In this document: piece by piece, positions 35,452-48,500 of the stretch
Layout: every line of letters starts with the position of its first letter
How positions within the stretch are numbered: position 1 is the first letter of the stretch
Assembly: GCF_003073045.1 (NCBI RefSeq)
Contig: NC_037592.1
Location: 3,771,924 to 3,835,923, forward strand
Length of the DNA stretch: 64,000 nt
Origin: Pomacea canaliculata
Taxonomy: Eukaryota; Mollusca; Gastropoda; Architaenioglossa; Ampullariidae
Reading direction: 5' to 3'
The notes under the pieces: generated by a model
Database searches by the model: none
What the model was told of the DNA's origin: nothing
Seen by the model: the letters and a program-made list of their open reading frames with translations, nothing else
Position numbers and translations under genes: made by a program

Positions 35452-36310
35452 CTAGAATGCTTCATTTAAAAGCTTAATTAAGACTCCACTCATTCGTAAA
35501 TGTCTCTTAGAGCTGCTGTGCACAAACATACTTATTTAAAAATGTAAATAAATAATTACGATACCAACTCCATCAGAGAATGGAGTGAAAGTAAAATTTT
35601 TATTTATGAATTCAGTCTTCCGTTGCTTTGATAAGGTAGTGGAGCGATTACCGCTCAATTCCACATTTCCGTTGATTACTTATTTGCCTCTACAGGCAAC
35701 ACAAAAAATGTCTCTAATTGGTCACGAGGTGACACACACAAGTGTGCATGTCACTCCGTGAACCAGATGACATGACCATAGATTGGATTGGTCTACCGGG
35801 AAAAACACTATATTAAAACAACAAGTTATAATTTTGAAAGGTGTCTTTTATATTATTTTAAAAACAAATGAACTTAATCTAATTTTCTTAATCTTTTACG
35901 GCCAATATATTAAATAGTCAGTTTAAAATATCTTTGCACATTTAAAATAATATTTCACTTAAATATTTTAATTCAAACATAATTATTATTTACGTTACAA
36001 ACTAGTTACACACCCTGAAACTAAAGTTTTTGGGAGTTACGTCCCATTAACCATATATATTATTACACATATCATTCTCACCTTTAAAGGGACAAACGAC
36101 AGGAAGTGTCTGTGGATAGTGTCAGGATAGTGATCGGTGGTGTCTCTTAGTTGGATTTGTGATCTCCAAAGTCATTAACTATCGAGATGGCCATGAATAA
36201 TGTTCAATTTTACCAATTTGAACCACTTGCATCAGCTCACAATCGACTGCACATCCTCGGAGGACGAGGAAAATGTTGCAGCAGTCGAAGCACAAAGCAG
36301 GTACGTAGGA

Positions 36311-36338
36311 CCAGAGATCTGTAGGGACAGATCTCTGG
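36311..36338. repeat. Perfect 12-bp inverted repeat with 4-nt loop
   Basis: Arms CCAGAGATCTGT (36311-36322) and ACAGATCTCTGG (36327-36338) enclose AGGG. The pairing is complete. It lies in intergenic DNA with no gene or poly-T tract attached, so its role is unknown. Confidence 0.85.
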
Positions 36339-37474
36339 TAGGACTATAGAAGTAAGTCATACTGTGTGCACGGAAACAGAAAGTGAACGCATGCTTTACC
36401 TTCAAGCACTTTAAATAAACATAATGCACTCAAACTCTTTACACTGGGCATTGTTGTTGACGAATTCACTTCGTAGTGTATTTAAAAAATAAAATTACAT
36501 TTGGTATGCTAATTATTTCCTCACACACACCGGAATATTCACATTGTATATGATAATTTGGGTTTTAAGTGAACTTTCCTAAGGATAGTTTAAAAAATTA
36601 ATAGTTTGAAATATCTGTATTTAAATATTTTAAACAGACTTTAATATAATACTATTTGCAGCCTTTTTTGGGGGATATAGTTTGAATAATTACACTAATG
36701 ACTTACTTTACAACAACGATGGATAGAATTCAAGCAGAGACGTTTGCTTTATATGTTATTATGCCTGTGCTTTTAACTTATATGTTTGTTGTTTAAATGT
36801 GTATTTACATAGATTCATTTATCACAGTTTCAGACTGGTGCATTTGTGAGCATTGTGAGGAATGGCCACAACAAATGTTGAAGCATAAAAAAATGTAGAG
36901 TAAAAGCTTAAAAGTGAATTGTCAAGAAAATGTTCCCTATACATCATGAAAATTGTTACATTTATCCAAATCCAGTTATTGGACACACTTCATATCAGAT
37001 GCATCATGTATCTGACATGAATTGTAAAATAAAATCTTCCCTTTGTTAACATTAATTTCTTTTATTTGTTCAAACTCAGGTATGGGACACACTTTATCTT
37101 TATGTCCAAAACAAAATCTTGCATGCATCTGGCATTTTTATTTTACAAACATCATTTCTGAAATACTTGGTGCTGAATTTACCTTTCATTCTTTATTTTC
37201 TTACAAACTAATAACAATGCAAGGAAAACTGTGTGAGAACTGATTTCTTTCTTTCACATAATATACAGACATGTGGCTTAATCTTTTTATTTCCTCAAGT
37301 TCCACTGCATGTGAATTTTTCATTTTGATTGCTCTGTAAGCATTTAAAAAGTTTCAACAATGTATTTTGTCATAATTTTCTTAATTCTTGCACAGTTATG
37401 GATTCCAATAAACCAAGTGGACAATTTGAGACACATGTGTGTTTGTGTACTTGTCAAACGTTGAACATTTAGGA

Positions 37475-37715
37475 AGCCTAAAAGAGTGTGGCTGTGATGT
37501 CCAGGAGTAATCATGGCCACAGGAGCTGTCTTGGCATATGGTTATAAATTTGACTTCTATGTGACACTCATCTATAGTTGTGATAGAGGGGTTGCTACAC
37601 TGCCTGCAGACACTCAGCAGCTCTCCGACTTCTTTTCGTGAATGATAAATTTTCTTTCCAGGAAGGGATTTGTGCCCAGTTCATCTTTCTGAGAATTCCT
37701 AGAGACAAATATCGA
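37475..37715 (-). pseudogene. Transposon-type CxxC/GH/W-SQP domain fragment
   Basis: A minus-strand open stretch of about 60 codons reads GELLSVCRQCSNPSITTID, then FITICQDSSCGHDYSWTSQP. This pattern (CxxC, C-x-x-x-x-C-G-H, W-x-SQP) is one I know from animal proteins of mobile-element origin that often start with a THAP domain. It sits 1.1 kb downstream, on the same strand, of the broken THAP segment at 38.9-39.2 kb, so the two probably belonged to one gene. The frame closes on both sides and no complete gene can be traced. Confidence 0.45.
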
Positions 37716-38864
37716 GACTAAAATCATAGTTAAAACCATAAATCATTTTTATAGCTAAATATCAGCTTAAATTCTTGTGCTAGCATGTTTCTCATATAAA
37801 CTATCAAGTACTGACTGTTTGTTAGTAACTGCAATATAAATTTTGTTTACTGGTGCTCCTCGACTGCTGAATTATTCCACTCTGAGGTGTCATTTTCATT
37901 TTCTGACTCCCCATATCAATATCAGGATCACACCTAGCAGACATTTATAGACAATTTCCTTCTTTTTCATTTCATTATGAAAAAAATTTATCCACATAAA
38001 AATTTTACAAAGCCATATAAAATTATTTTTTATCTAAGTGTTTAAAACTGCACATATTTTTGGCCTTGAATATCCTTATAAGAAGAAAATATCTGGCACA
38101 GTTTGTGGAATTCATGCCAATTTTAGATAAAAGAGATGTGTAATAGAGAAAAGAACTAAAAAGTGGCCATTACCTTTCAGGATTGGAGCTGAGATCTGGG
38201 TCTGGACCTCTTTATTTAAGCACAGTTGAACTGTTTGTTGTGACTGACTTGTTATAGTCTGAACATTAAAGTTTTATAAAGTAATCATTCCACAAAACAT
38301 GAAAACAATAATAAAACATGTATGATTATACCATGTGATCAAGCTATTATTATTTTTAATTCTTTACAGTATCCAACATAAAACACAATCATTAATATTA
38401 CTCTAATTTTCAAATGTTGAAATATCAATTCTAACTTCCGCAGTGTACTGCACATAGATTTCACTACTATTGTTGATAAGCTCATTATGTAGGAAATACC
38501 TTTCACATGAATTTCATTGTTTTTAGATTTCATAAACAAATAGGCTGCCTTTTCAAAAATATGAATTTAAAAATATTTCATTTTATAAAAGCAAACAATG
38601 ATTTTTAAAAAAATAATGTAACAAGTGACAGGATTTCAACAATCATTTCTTTTACACTTTCAGTTTGATGCTGACATTTTTCATTTATTATGCATGTACT
38701 ATGAATTTTTACCTATTGAAACACGCTTATTATAAGTACCACATAACACGTTTATTGTTTTATAGATATATACAGTCTTTGATATATGTATATTGTAATG
38801 TTATCTACCAATAATGAAAGTGCATTTTGTAAACACAGTAACAGTACATAGCACTGACACTGAC

Positions 38865-39240
38865 CTGTTTATGCTGTAGTCGTTTGGCAAGTGAAACTCG
38901 TCTGTCAGATAGATCCTTCATTCTTTTTCGAGAAATTTCATTGTGTTGAAAAATGGTCGGAATTGCATCTGGCAGAAGCTGTGCCTTGAAGGCCAAATCT
39001 AACTGTTCGGACATTTCGGGTCCGGCTAGTAAAGCACTGATCGTCAACAAAATGCTTGCACAACACCTCGACCTCTCTGGGCTCCCAAACGTGTGGCATC
39101 GAGCCTTGTTATTGTACGACACACTCTTTTTGTAAGGCTCGATCTGTCTTTCGGAAAATGATGACAATGTCGAATCTTTTCCCATTTTTTCGTGGCAATC
39201 GGGTGCAGGCATGGTTCGGTCTCACATGTAAACAATCCTA
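38865..39240 (-). pseudogene. Broken THAP-domain coding segment
   Basis: THAP landmarks occur in order on the minus strand but in different frames. HHFPKDRSSLTKRVCR (FPKD core) lies around 39160-39110. WEPREVEVLCKHFVDDQCF (the C-x2-H part) lies around 39090-39040. LLPDAIPTIF, the usual end of the domain, lies around 38980-38950 and continues into a basic, coiled-coil-like RKRMKDLSDRRVSLAKRL. A donor-like CAG/GTCAGT follows at 38865. THAP is a DNA-binding zinc finger found in P-element transposases and in domesticated host genes. At least two frame shifts make this copy non-functional as it stands. One frame is open across the whole segment, but it is not the THAP frame throughout. Confidence 0.6.
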
Positions 39241-39244
39241 CTGA

Positions 39245-42200
39245 AACGTCATAAGGTCACGTGACCGAGAACGAGAGTTCGTCGAAGCAGACGAAAGAGT
39301 CCGTGTAATTTCTCTTCATTCTACTACAAACCTTCAACTTTTTTCACATGAACAGACATGAAAATAGACGAGATTCAAATTGATCCTACTATTTACGAGT
39401 TTCTAAGCAGTTTAATTTTCCCTTTAGTATCCCTTTAAAATGCATATTTAGGTTTACGTAACTGCTGCAAGTATTCATCACTCCGTGTCTCCATCTTCTT
39501 TTTCGTTATTATTCTTACTATTTACAATGTCTCTAAAGTTAAAGGCTATTCTCCCTTTTGTTTTTGGGACAGGTTTGCGCGATCTGAAGGGTGCGCGAAC
39601 AGACGCGTGAATACATTCTACAGGAATGAATTATCTTAACTCGAGACATTTGTTTAGTTTTTTGTTACTTTACTTTTAATTTTTGCCCACGAATGGGCAG
39701 CCAAAAGTTGTATAGGTATGTAAATTCAAAATGGATTCATGACCATGCGGAACGATGACTGCTAAAAGAAATATCTTTGAACTTGTGTTCGTTGACTGTT
39801 TAAAGTTGCCTTTCAATTATAAACAATTTTTTTTAACTTTTGCATTTTAAAGAAAATCGACTTTTTCAAAAACTCAGTTTATTATGAAATCTTAATCATT
39901 TTAGTTAATTAAATACGTTTAAAACAGTTTTTTAAAATTTGATAATTGCTTCAATTCATGAGCTAAAGCTGTCGCTCCTGAAAACAACGTTTGTACACGT
40001 TTTTTTCCCCTTGAGTATATTAACGAGTTGCAGTCTGTAAGAAGTGCAGGAAAGATTAGCTTACATCAACGGTCGCTATGCACCCTGGTCGGTTTCCAAA
40101 AGCCTCGAGCTGCTCGACAGATCGTCACCATCAAGTGTGTGTGTGTTGAGGGGGTGGGGGGGAGCATTGGTTTTTTGGGTTTTGTTTGTTCTTTTACGTT
40201 CCCAGCAACTAAGGCTATATAACGGCAGATGCCACAGGCATAGAAAGAAGAGCGTGCCGAGACGAAAGCTGAACCCAGGACAGTCAACCTCCATCGTATT
40301 GGTGACAGGCGCTAACTGGGCCATATTCGTCACCGGCGAAAAATGGTTTGCTTCGGTCATGTCACTCGACACACGACCCAAGACAGTCCTCACAGTGTCA
40401 AGTGACCTAACCATGACCTCTCTTACGTCAAGAGATGCACTACATTATCGGATCCAGTACAAACTGCCCGTGTTGTTTTAATTTCTGTGTAGTTTCCTGC
40501 CCTATTTCTCGGATTTCTCTTCCCATACATTTCAGCCAAATATAAGCTCATCGATCGTCTCATGACCGTCTTCTCGCTATTCCTGTCGCCAGAACAGCAA
40601 CATACTGTCACATGATATTTAGTTTGTGCAACAAAATAGTGGAATTCTCTTCTCATCCATATCAACCATTGATTTTTTTTAGATGTGCACTGAAGACACA
40701 TTTCTTCCTCGAGCGTTATTAATCCTAACAACAGTCCACAGAATACTACTCCTTTTTCAACCCCCATCCCCTCTTTTCCGTTTATTGCTACTTCCCAGCT
40801 ACTTGTCTTCCTCTGCTGAATCGTAATACTCAATTCTTAATTGTTACTTGATTCCTCTTTGTTTTTGCGTTTTCTCTTTCATTAGTCATCAGTACTGTAC
40901 TGTACTTGTTCCTTTGTATGTTATCCATATCTCGTTCTTGTCTCAAGCCCTAAGAGAACGCTCCTTACAAGCATGAGTATGCGATATAAAAAAAAAAGCA
41001 TTTATTGCAATATTCATATTTGGTATCGATAACTATAAACGCATTATTAGAAGACTGTATTGTGTGCAATGACTTATTTTACACTTGCTAAACCATAATT
41101 CATTATTTTTTGCCCATCAGGCAGTCAAAAACAGAGTAAGAGATAAGTAGATCAACGTTTCTACACACTGGTTCTGTCGCCAATTATAAGCAGACTTAAT
41201 TATCGCATTGTCATTAATTAAATGTAAATATAATCAGATATCCTAAATCTGGTTGACATAAATGTACAAACATTATGTACATTACTAAGTACACTCAACA
41301 AATTTTGACTTTAATATAATCTCATCATATATCAGTTATAAAAAAAATGGAATAATTCTGTAAAACGCGGTTTGAAAGTGATCACGTCCCCTGAAAATAT
41401 GAATACACAAGGAGTGATGTACCTTTCGTCATTTAATGAATACATTTCATCTTACAAATTCTTATCTTCGTATAGATCAAATATAAAGCTCGTGCTCGCA
41501 CTGTCGCTGGAAAATAGAGGACCACAATAATAACAGCGACAATATATTTTTTTTTTTTGGCTGCATGGGTGATTGCCCGCATATAGACCGAATCCACCTC
41601 GTCTGCTCATAAACGGCTATGCATTACGTAATATATATATAATTTCCTCGTTAACAACTGAAAACTTGTTGTGCGATAAACAACAAATATGATATAGAGA
41701 ACACCAATATTCAAAATAAACTTTAAAAAAAACAGCAGCAATGCTAGCTAGTAGTTTACTTCTGTATTGCTCTGCTGCATGATGCACGAGTCACTAAAGA
41801 ACTCAATTTAAAAATATTGCAACGCCGTCGGAAGCCAACTCACAAAAATTTGATAAAGACAACATCAAGCATACAAGGAAAAATTTATTTGAAAGAAATA
41901 CTTAGAATAATATTTTAATATTTTAATACAAAGTATCTTTTAATTTTTCATTTCCCAAAATTATTTTATTGCGTTCCGCAAGTAGCAGTTTTATACTTTT
42001 TATCATCTTGCATACCAACGGAAGTAAACATGAGCAGACCATGTTTTTTATCATCAATTACACGAATGCTACAGCCACTTATATCGAAGTAGTTTCTGAA
42101 GTGTTTGAATATCGAGCATAAGGTGACTTTGTTAAAAACACATCCTCAGATTTTTATTCATTTGTTACTAAATTTCCTCATATTATCACTGTCATCAGTC

Positions 42201-42515
42201 GATAAAGCCGAAGGTACAGATCTCGAAGGCGAGAAAAGATGGTTTTGTTACCGAATCTGTACAGCATTAAAATATCTTATTCCCGAGAAATACTCAATTC
42301 GATTTACTTCAAAAGCATCTATATACTTTTCGTTATATAAAGAGGAGTAAAGCTTAAACGGGATGCAAATCATATAAATATGATGTAAAGATAAACAGCG
42401 TGGGTGAAAAATAAATAAGGCGAAGATAAATACAAATTTTCAATAATGACGAAAAATAGTTCACACTAATAAAAGCATGTTGGTTTATTATAACTGGGGT
42501 ATTCTGTAATTTTCA
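39245..42515. other. Intergenic region upstream of LRRIQ1
   Basis: No gene was recognised. Open frames on both strands at 40.04-40.83 kb (up to about 145 codons) overlap each other and show no domain or splice pattern. The rest is AT-rich. The LRRIQ1 promoter and any 5' non-coding exon must lie here, because the first coding exon opens behind an acceptor (TTTTCAG, ending 42516). Confidence 0.45.
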
Positions 42516-42530
42516 GGTGACATATAGATC

Positions 42531-45500
42531 ATGCCACCTGCTGGAATTCTACAAACTGAAATGGATGAGGATGCTGTCATTGAGATTGAGATTCAGCAGG
42601 AATTGGAAGGAATAAATTTGGATGAAAATGATGAACTGGACTTGGATAATATCGAGCATGAACATATTTATGGCAGTGATGATGATGAAGATTTTTGTGG
42701 CCCTGTTAAAGAACCTGTGAATACAAATGAAGAGGTACTGCAAACTTATATTACAAGAGAAAGAGAGTGTGTGTGTGTGTCTGTAAGTGTGTGTGTGTGT
42801 GTGTGTGCAAATTTTAGCTTTTATGAAAAGTATATCCTTTCCTCCTGATGTCATTTTTCTGTTTGGATATATTTAGATATAATAAAACAGTTTAAATATA
42901 AAATGACTCTGTGGATTTATATGAGCAGATGTTTCCCAAAGAGATGGAAGAATATTTGCAAATGATAAAGAAACAACGCTTAAACTTTGAGCAGACGCTT
43001 GAGGAATGTGATGCTATTCTTACAAATAGTCTGAATGGCATTCAAGGTATTGAAACTATATTTATATTTTTGTTTGTTTGTATATGTGTGTGTGTGTGTA
43101 TTTAAATGCATGCATGATTGTGCATCTACATGCATATGTTTTATATGGTGTCTCAGATTTTGCCTTATGTAAGTAAAAGCATAATAAAATAATTATTACA
43201 GAGTTAGTCCACATATTTTTCAGTAAAATGTTACTAAGATTAAGACATTTTCTGCTTTTGAAGTTATGCATATGGGAGACTGCACATGTGCATTTAAATG
43301 TATATGTGTGTGCATTTTTTGCATGCTTGTTAGCTTAGTATTACTCTTGCAAAGTGCTTTGAGCCTACATGGGAATAACGCTATATAAAAATGCTAAAAT
43401 ATATTAAGAGCTGTTAAGTTGTTGGTCATTGAAATAAACCAGGGTTTCTTGCATGATATTAAATATTAAATTGGGAATTTAAATGAAATAAATAAATTAT
43501 AGAAATAAATTAATTAATAGACTTCACCATTTAAATGTTTTGATAGAACAAAAGTTTTTTACAGTTTAAATGCAATTTTTCTTCCAATTATGAAGGGGAT
43601 GCATTCCTGCCCACCTATGTAGTTAGAATAGCACATATATATATATACAGTCAAATCTCCCTACTATGCCACCTACCGGGACCGGGCAACAGGGGCATAG
43701 TAGCGAGAGTGGCATAATACCGAGGGTTCGTAAAAAAGGCTTTATTTGCTAAAGTTACCCGTCAGTCCAAAGCTCTCAAGAATCGTCAGCTGGCACTAGC
43801 TGTCTCCTCTCATTCTCCCCCTCACCTCTTCATCCTCCACCCCTCCTAACCACATCCGCGCACATGCATCCTGTCGCTAGTCGACCCCCTCCCGCTCTCC
43901 CTCTGTCACGTGACTGTCACCCGGCCAGCGACCTCCCCCCATCGCCAGCCTCCACCCTCCCTGTGTGCGTGCTATGTTCCATCCACCTAACTGCAATGTC
44001 CCACACTACCATAGAGTATAATAATCGAGCACTGCGCGTAATTTCACAACTTGTGCATTTTCACAATCACAAAAAAGTGGCATAGTAACGAGAGTAGAGG
44101 GTGGCATAGTAAATTGAATTTATAGTCGGGACCGAGCAAATGTGGCATAATACCGAGAGAGGGAAATTTGACTGTATATCATGGTGTTTCATGATTTTTT
44201 ATTTCTCTTTCAAAACAAAGAGAAAATTGTGCAATATATAGTGTGCTAATGTGTCTGTTTTCACTGTGGCACTAAAATACTACTAGACGAAGGCATGCTC
44301 AGGCTTGGCCTATATACACTCTCACACCCAAGAAATCATGGGTATTTCATGTTATTTCAAACACTACCTTCAAACGTTTTTTTCTGGGATGTGGTGGGGG
44401 GAGAGATAATTTCTTTTGCAACTTTTTTTTCAAATATTTATACTCATAACTGTTGGTTTTTTTTCAATGTCACAGGTCCATGCTGTAGTCTGGTTCCATA
44501 TGATGACTGGAAAGAGATTGAAGAAGCAGCTAAGCAAAGGGGGCTTAGTGTAGATGAGTTCAAATCAAAGGTACTCCCTGAAGCTATATATACAGTAGTG
44601 TTTGTTTTTTTACAGTTGAAAGAGGCTATAAGTTATGTTTTCATATAGTTGCATAAATCTCTTGAATAGTTCATCCTTTCTTTGCAAAATGTTTGCCTGC
44701 TATACACTTCCACGCAAATCACTTACCATCTGCCCACTTTTTTCATTTTCTGTTCTTTTATTCAAGTGATCAAAATATTTGTGACAATAAATCATAAGCC
44801 TGCTGGGCCATTTAAGCATTTATTTAAAATGCATACCTTTCATTAACAGATTTTAAAAATATCTTTCCTATTTACTAATATCCATATTTCCTTATTTTCA
44901 CATACTGTTTGGATGATTTACCTAGTTTTCATTCATTTGTCAGTGTTATTTTAAAAATATTGTTAAATATTCATAAAACAATTGCTTTAACTGTCACTAA
45001 GTGCACAACAAACACAGTTGCATGATACTGCGATGTGCAAAGTCTATTATTATCATTATCATCTTCACCACCTCAGCTTCTGGAGGAAATTGAGAATGAC
45101 CAGTATGAACTCGAGATGCTTGATATTAGTGATGATGAAGACTTCAAACAAGGGCAGGAAGACAGGCATGAGGATGAGGCGTCTTTTGGAAGAGGGTTAC
45201 CAGCAGCTGAGAGAAATGATATTATTGAGAGAATCGAAGATCAAGAATTTGAGGAATCTGAGACTAACCCTGGTATTTAACTTTATTATCTTTGTCTCTT
45301 CTCCCTATCCCCTTTCTCTCACATGAACACACACACACATATTTAGGTTTTTCTTCACAGGCATTCACCTTGCCTCTCACCTTTTGGATTCCTTCTGTCT
45401 GGATTTTTACTCTCATCTCTTTTCATTTCCAGCCTCATTTGTCAGATCTAGGGTAATACACATAAGGTACATATGGCTTTGCCAAGAAAGCAATTCAGGT

Positions 45501-48500
45501 TCGAAAGCTAAACTGTGCAGACAAAACATTTTAACTTATATGTTATTTAGAAAGTTCTTCAGTTTCAACAAATACAGCATTTTCTTTTGCAGGATTGAAG
45601 GATGTGTCTGGAGCTGTGGTCTTGGCACACTCAAATGTGCTTTTACAGTTTGGTCACTTTCTCAGGGAGCAAATGGAACTTGTTGAAGAGACTTACAAAG
45701 AGAGAGCACTACGCTTGAAGAAGGCAAGAAAATGTTGCCGTTAGAAATATTTTGTGTAGAGATGACGTTTCTTTGAGTCAAGCAATTTTAGAAATATTTT
45801 CCTGTGATGTTGAGAAGACTTTGGTGAGACCAGTCGTTTAGGTAAATGGCTTTCAGGATGCATGGTTTAAAACTGTGCTTAGCTGAAACAAACTCCTTTG
45901 CTTTACATTTTAAACAAAATTAATATAATTTTCTTAATTATTTGTGCTGCTTGGCATTCATCTCTGCTAGTGTTGCTAATGTCGTCATCATATTTATATT
46001 CATAATCAGATCCTCCAAGAATCTCTGAATATCTTATAATCTCTTACATTACAGCAGTATTATAGGTGTCATTTGTAATGCCCTGTACTTTTTGTAGGCC
46101 TCATATTTTTAAAATTTGAAGTGTCTTTAGTTTCAATCTGATTGCAATGATCAGATCTTTAGTGGCGTGAACAGGGTCTTTGTTTGGGAATATGCTGCTA
46201 AGATGGAAACACTAGCCTAAGAGTTTCAGCAGGTTGCAGGCTTAATGTGAATCTCTTGTTAGGAGCTAGAAACCAAGCGAGCAGCAGAAGAACACCTGTT
46301 GCTAGTACTAGAGGAGCAGCATGAGAAGATCCTACAGGAAATGGAGAAGGAAAAGCAGGCCCTTGCTGTTCGTAAAGAGGTACAGAAAGATCTAAGCACA
46401 CTACACAGAATTAAAACAAGAATGAACACAATTTCCACTGTTATGGGGATTTTGTAATAATACAGTGATCCCTCAATTTCCATCTGTTGAATTTTGTTGT
46501 TCTTTTCCTAGAGCATGACTGTCTGTCTGCCCTGTTTTTGTCCTAGAACATGACTGTTTCTCTATTCTCTTGTCCTAGTGCTGACTGTCTTTCTGTCCTG
46601 AACTTGTACTAGAGCATGACTGTTGCTCTGTCGTGATCTTGCACTTCTACCTGGGTTTCAGCTTTCTTTTTAAATCTTGTGCCTGGACTTCAAGGCTGTC
46701 AGACCTGGCTTCTCAATATATTTTTCACAATTGTGGAAATCAGGCATTGTATTGACCTTAAATACACAGTAGAATTGTTTATGGAAAACAATTGAAAATG
46801 AAAAGTAGATGGCTTAGAAAGTGGTGGGAATAGAAATAAGATGGGTTGTACTATGCATTCGGTGCACTATTTGTTTAAAGAAGAGTATGTATTCTTGTTA
46901 TAGTTATATATTAATTATATATAGCACATTTTACATATTTTTTAAAATTTAGTTATTTCAGACATTTTGTAGCTTTGTTTTTCAGGAGATGGAGAAGAAT
47001 CTTGAAAAAGAAAAAGAGCAGAGACAAAAAATCTTGGAACAAGATCTTAAACAAGTTCAGGTAAGTTGCTGGAGACAAATAAATAAAAGAAACAAAAATT
47101 TCAATCAATAGAAAAAAAAAGCATGTAACAAAAAACAAAAAAAAATGTTGTCATCACATTACTTGCATACCTTCATCCAGACAGACATGTGCATGCATGC
47201 ACAGCTAATGGGCAGTCAAGATCAGTATGTCGGTTTCTTGCCCCAAAATCTTTTTTGATCACTGCTTTAGAGAGAAGTAATTTGCTTTGTGCAGGCAGAA
47301 ATTTCTCACTTGACTAATCAGATAAGCACAGAACGCCACCAGCTGGAGATATTAAGAAAAGAAGAAGAAGAACGATACAAACAGGAGAGCACCAAGGCTG
47401 CTGTTACACTTCAGCGTTGGTACCGGGGATACAGGTCAGCTGCTTTCTAATATATGATTAAAATGCTCTGTAGATTTTGCAAGCTGTAAAAAAAAAAAAA
47501 GTGTGCTTCCTTCCAGCAAGAAGAAAAATATCTGGTTAAATATTTTTGTCTCTGCACTTGTGACAACCCTGACTTTTTCAGAACAAGAAAGCAACATGAG
47601 ACAATCTGCCAGAAACTTACAGAACAAAAGGAGAAACGAAGAGCAGAGATGGAAAAAAGACGGATAGAAGAGGTTGAGAAACAAATACAGAAACAGAAGC
47701 AAGAGAAGATAAGGTATGCAAAGGGACAAGAAGGAGGAACTGAGCACTAGCCATTGTTATATAAATATAGGAACATTTGAGGGTCCACTTCATCTTTCTA
47801 AAGGTGATAAGCAAGCATGAGGGGTGAGACTCTTATTTGTAATGTAACGGTGGTGCTGGTTTCCATGTGTTAGTTTTCACCTGTAGAATTGTGATAAACT
47901 TGGCATCAGGAACGATATTCTGCTTTCTGAAATCACAAATCACTCTTCAGTGGTTATATCTTTCTTTTGCTCTTTTCTTTCATATCTTTCTCTACTTAAT
48001 GGTACCTGTATTCTTGCTTTATATTATAAAAAATCTTGCTGATCTCTGCCTTATTTGTCCTCAGCTGTGTGCATTTTTTCCCCAGAATAATTGGTGAATG
48101 AATGTTAGGGTGTATGTGTTCATGCAAAGTGCATGTAAGATTTGTGCCATGTATATATGTTTCTATCAATCCTTTGAAGTCTGTTCCCACAAGCAGCAGC
48201 ACTGAATACTGAATTCTACCTCAAATTGTTAATTTACAGGCATTTGTTGATGGATACCTTTTTTGAACATACTTTGTGACAATTCCCTATACTAAATAGC
48301 CATAAAATGTAGACATTCAAAGTAGGAAGTCAGCATTAATGTACATATCTCATTAAGATCACTTTTTAATTTCATTTCAGAATCGAAGAAGAAGAGAAAT
48401 TGAAGAGAGAAGAAGAAAGAAAACTGAGAGAGGAAGAAGAAAGAAAACTGAGAGAGGAAGAAGAAAGAAAACTGAGAGAAGAAGAAGAAAGAAAACTGAG

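Larger units (their letters stand above)
32162..37470. other. Gene-poor, AT-rich intergenic region
   Basis: No convincing multi-exon gene is seen. It holds a perfect 12-bp inverted repeat (36311-36338), short T-runs and CA/TG tracts. One small minus-strand open stretch (35369-35451) behind an acceptor reads like a terminal exon but has no partner. Small open frames elsewhere, such as 33778-34050, lack recognisable domains. Confidence 0.45.

Noticed and set aside
40044-40833. Overlapping open frames of 112-145 codons on both strands
   Set aside because: No recognisable motif, no splice context, and both strands are open over the same bases, which suggests chance.
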